Source of the DNA: Antedon bifida
Taxonomy: Eukaryota; Echinodermata; Crinoidea; Comatulida; Antedonidae
Assembly (NCBI GenBank): GCA_963402885.1
Contig: OY727097.1
Coordinates: 15,686,001-15,750,000, forward strand
Direction: 5' to 3'
DNA length: 64,000 nucleotides
The translations under genes and the position numbers were made by a program. Shown in pieces: positions 61,586 to 64,000 of the stretch. The notes under the pieces were generated by a model. It was not told the origin of the DNA. It was given only the letters and a program-made list of their open reading frames with translations, and ran no database searches. Each line of letters begins with the position of its first letter. The first letter of the stretch is position 1.

Positions 61586-62772
61586 GCAAGTACAGCCTGT
61601 AAATCAAGGAACCATCATTAACAAGTTTGTGCAAGTTGCAACCACTCCTGCAGTTGATATAGCTTTTGGTATTGTGTTACTTGGGTTGTTGTATCATGGT
61701 CCAGTTAGGCTATAATGCAGTTCATGTCAGGATTAAGTATGTTAATCCAGGAACTACCACCAGTATCAAGGTTGTGTCAAATGCCGCAAATTGTCTACTA
61801 TATAAATGTTGAAAGAAAAATGAATATTGACACAATTTTTTACATGCGTGTGCTGTCGTACCAATTTTTATTCACAATACAAACAATAATACAGTTGTTG
61901 TACAATAAAGCTTCAGATCCATTACACTGTAAGAATGCAGAGTCTTTGTGAAGCTCTTTCAGCTTTGATTTGGTTTTCACGCATGAGTAAACTTTATGAA
62001 AATGAAATTATCCTAATATTAAATTTTATTATAAACAAATCATGTAAAACTAACAATGTAAAACTAACAATGTAATTTAAGTAAATAACAATAATTCTCA
62101 GGAATATGATAACATTTTGTGATTTTTATGTCCTATGCATTTAAGATCAAATGAAGAATTCAATGTTGTGTTGTTTTTCTATTAAATTCTTTTTGACCCT
62201 ATTGTTCGCGTTGAGATTTTAAAAATGCAATACAAAAAAGTTAACAATACTGTATATCATTTATTAAAATAGAATATGAAATATGTATTTATGTAGTAAC
62301 TCTACTAATAAATGTATATTTTTTAAGTTTCAATCAACAGCATGCATACACCACAACATTGTACTTTATCTTTACAAGACTTATCTTGTAAATATAAGTT
62401 TACAATTTTAGTCAGGTCAATAATAAAAAAGATTGAAAAAAAGCTATACCAATGAAATATATTAAATTATGAATGTTAATGTTCAAGTATTGCTAATAAA
62501 TATACAGTGGGTTTACAAATATTTCTCATGTGAAATTTTGGGTAAGCCACAAACACTAGCTATAGCCACCATACTCATCGTAGACATTAACAATATATAT
62601 ACAAAAAATCCAGTGACAGAAAGTCCTACAACAGTAAATTACTTATTGCACAGTTCATCATAATATAACATATTTTTATACCAATAGGACAGGTTGTATG
62701 TAAATGAGGAAGTAAATTATTAATGTCATTTCCATTCCTTAAACCATTTTAAGTAAGAACTGTTCCCCTCAG
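61586..62772. other. Non-coding AT-rich stretch
   Basis: Nothing recognisable on either strand apart from short open frames without family features and a short direct repeat (GTAAAACTAACAAT at 62044-62071). Confidence 0.4.
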
Positions 62773-63331
62773 TTGAGTCGATTATTGAACAAAATCAGGT
62801 TTTTTATTTTAAATTACCCTACTTACAGTTTGCCAAATGCGCACAAAAAAGAATCGAGTACACGTAAATATTGGAAAATAGTTAATATTAAATTAGCATT
62901 CAAATCATTTAAAATGTCAAACTTTTTTAGTCTTAAGGACCCTGTCCCCGATATGTTCCGCTCTCGTGTTGTATATAAATTCAAATGTATGGGATGTAAT
63001 TCCATGTATATTGGTGAAACCAATAGACAGTTATCAATGCGGGTGCGTGAACATTTCAGGGACAAGGCTTCTAAACATTTTTCAACATATGCAGGAATCA
63101 GAACGGTGTAAGGCCCTCGCTAATGCGGAATGCTTCACCGTTCTGGATTCTGCAGATTCCGCTTTCAAACTTAAGGTCAAGGAAGCCCTCCACATCATGT
63201 GGAGTAAACCTTCCTTTAACAAACAAATATATAACTTGGGCGTCACGCTTGCCATGATTGTTTGTTGCCGGCGTTCCTTGTTGTTTTATCATGCTAATTA
63301 TTTACATACAACCTGTCCTATTGGTATATAA
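62773..63331 (+). pseudogene. Penelope-like element fragment with GIY-YIG endonuclease domain
   Basis: The first frame encodes FSLKDPVPDMFRSRVVYKFK followed by CMGCNSMYIGETNRQLSMRV, the GIY-YIG pattern with the Cys pair typical of Penelope-like retroelements, where this endonuclease follows the RT. The frame shifts near 63080; the second frame continues ESERCKALANAECFTVLDSA and LKVKEALHIMWSKPSFNKQI to the usual C-terminus. The RT part is missing upstream, so the copy is 5'-truncated and dead. Confidence 0.8.
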
Positions 63332-64000
63332 GTACTCTAGGCGTTTTTTCTGTTCTGATGATGAAAATAGTTTCTCAAAAAATGTCAAGACATTTTAAGG
63401 CAGTTTGCCTATTTATCAAATGCCTCAGTCGTTATTTTAACTCAAAAGTTCGGTGGAATCATTCATGATTTATCTAACATATTTTTCCTAGAAAACACAA
63501 GTCAAGCCATATCACGCTAATATTGGATGTGATTGACTGATTGGAGGCATCTGTATGGCCAGTAAAAATATCTTGTTTTGGTGATGAATGGGGAGAAAGA
63601 ACCATTCTGTTTTAGGTTTTCAGAAGCCTTTTGGTCGTCACACACACTAGACAGCAGCTGATTAGAATTCTGATTAAAAATTATTTCAAATCATTTTATT
63701 TCATAATCCCAATTGTTATACCAAGTCAGATGTCAGGTACGTGACCTAGGTTAAGGTACTTGTATTATTTTGGTCTATTAAAACATAGTTTTATCCTGCA
63801 CTTTTAAAAACATTATTTTAATAGGTCTTCTTTATTGTCCTTTATTAAATATGTATCTCCTTTTGTTCATACAAATTTTTTATTTGTTGAACTGAGTTAC
63901 CATATAACTGCAGTTCATATGGTCTATTGTAGGTTTTCAATAGACACTTTAGACTGTTTCTAGTAATTCTACAATATCCATTCTCTCAACTGCTCTCAAG
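63332..64000. other. Probable element 3' flank and AT-rich sequence
   Basis: Starts with CTGTTCTGATGATGAAAATAG, which resembles the 3' non-coding end of Penelope-like elements; beyond about 63420 I see no feature. Confidence 0.35.

Overview
The window is eukaryotic, AT-rich, intron-rich metazoan DNA with no prokaryotic features. An invertebrate deuterostome, most likely an echinoderm, fits best: it has an LDLa/LRR receptor of the GRL101 (type C LGR) kind, an integrin beta gene, an SLC22 transporter, Penelope-like and CR1-like retroelements, and many TAGGCCTA palindromes. The species cannot be named from sequence alone.

Layout. (1) 3.69-19.65 kb, minus strand: a GRL101/relaxin-receptor-like GPCR in at least 13 exons with every splice phase matching: five LDLa modules (the first partial), a cysteine-rich LRR cap, LRR exons, one large 7TM exon, and two tail exons that resemble the C-lobe of a protein kinase. 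The 7TM exon carries a 2-bp frameshift before TM7. The 5' end was not found. Its introns hold a 5.06-kb DNA transposon with long tandem-repeat TIRs (7.7-12.8 kb) and a 3.1-kb foldback element (16.2-19.3 kb). (2) 20.5-25.9 kb: repeats only: an array of ~145-bp units related to the first transposon, a 21-bp minisatellite that reverses orientation at its end, a LINE reverse-transcriptase remnant and copies of a dispersed module. (3) 26.0-42.55 kb, plus strand: an integrin beta gene from the middle of the betaI domain to the NPxY tail. No upstream exons (PSI, MIDAS) were found, one betaI exon is degenerate and another has a 1-base frameshift, so it may be a pseudogene or an assembly-damaged gene. 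Its introns hold a 20-bp minisatellite, a 2.3-kb near-perfect palindrome, two copies of one MITE and a 31-bp array. (4) 42.5-46.6 kb: an ~80-bp repeat array in the presumed 3' UTR, a tRNA-headed repeat and a MITE. (5) 46.66-57.84 kb, plus strand: an SLC22 (organic cation/anion transporter) gene in ten phase-consistent exons, 458 codons, with a short N-terminus. Its introns hold a CACGGCAA array, a 2.3-kb TIR element with a 5-bp target duplication, two tRNA-headed repeats in inverted orientation and a CR1-like LINE 3' fragment. (6) 59.26-60.60 kb, plus strand: the 3' end of a small IQ-motif gene in which part of one exon with its splice acceptor is present five times in tandem. (7) 60.6-64 kb: repeats and a frameshifted Penelope-like element with its GIY-YIG domain.

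The three main genes are all membrane proteins, but nothing in the sequence links them functionally. The window is otherwise shaped by inverted-repeat elements and minisatellites in introns.
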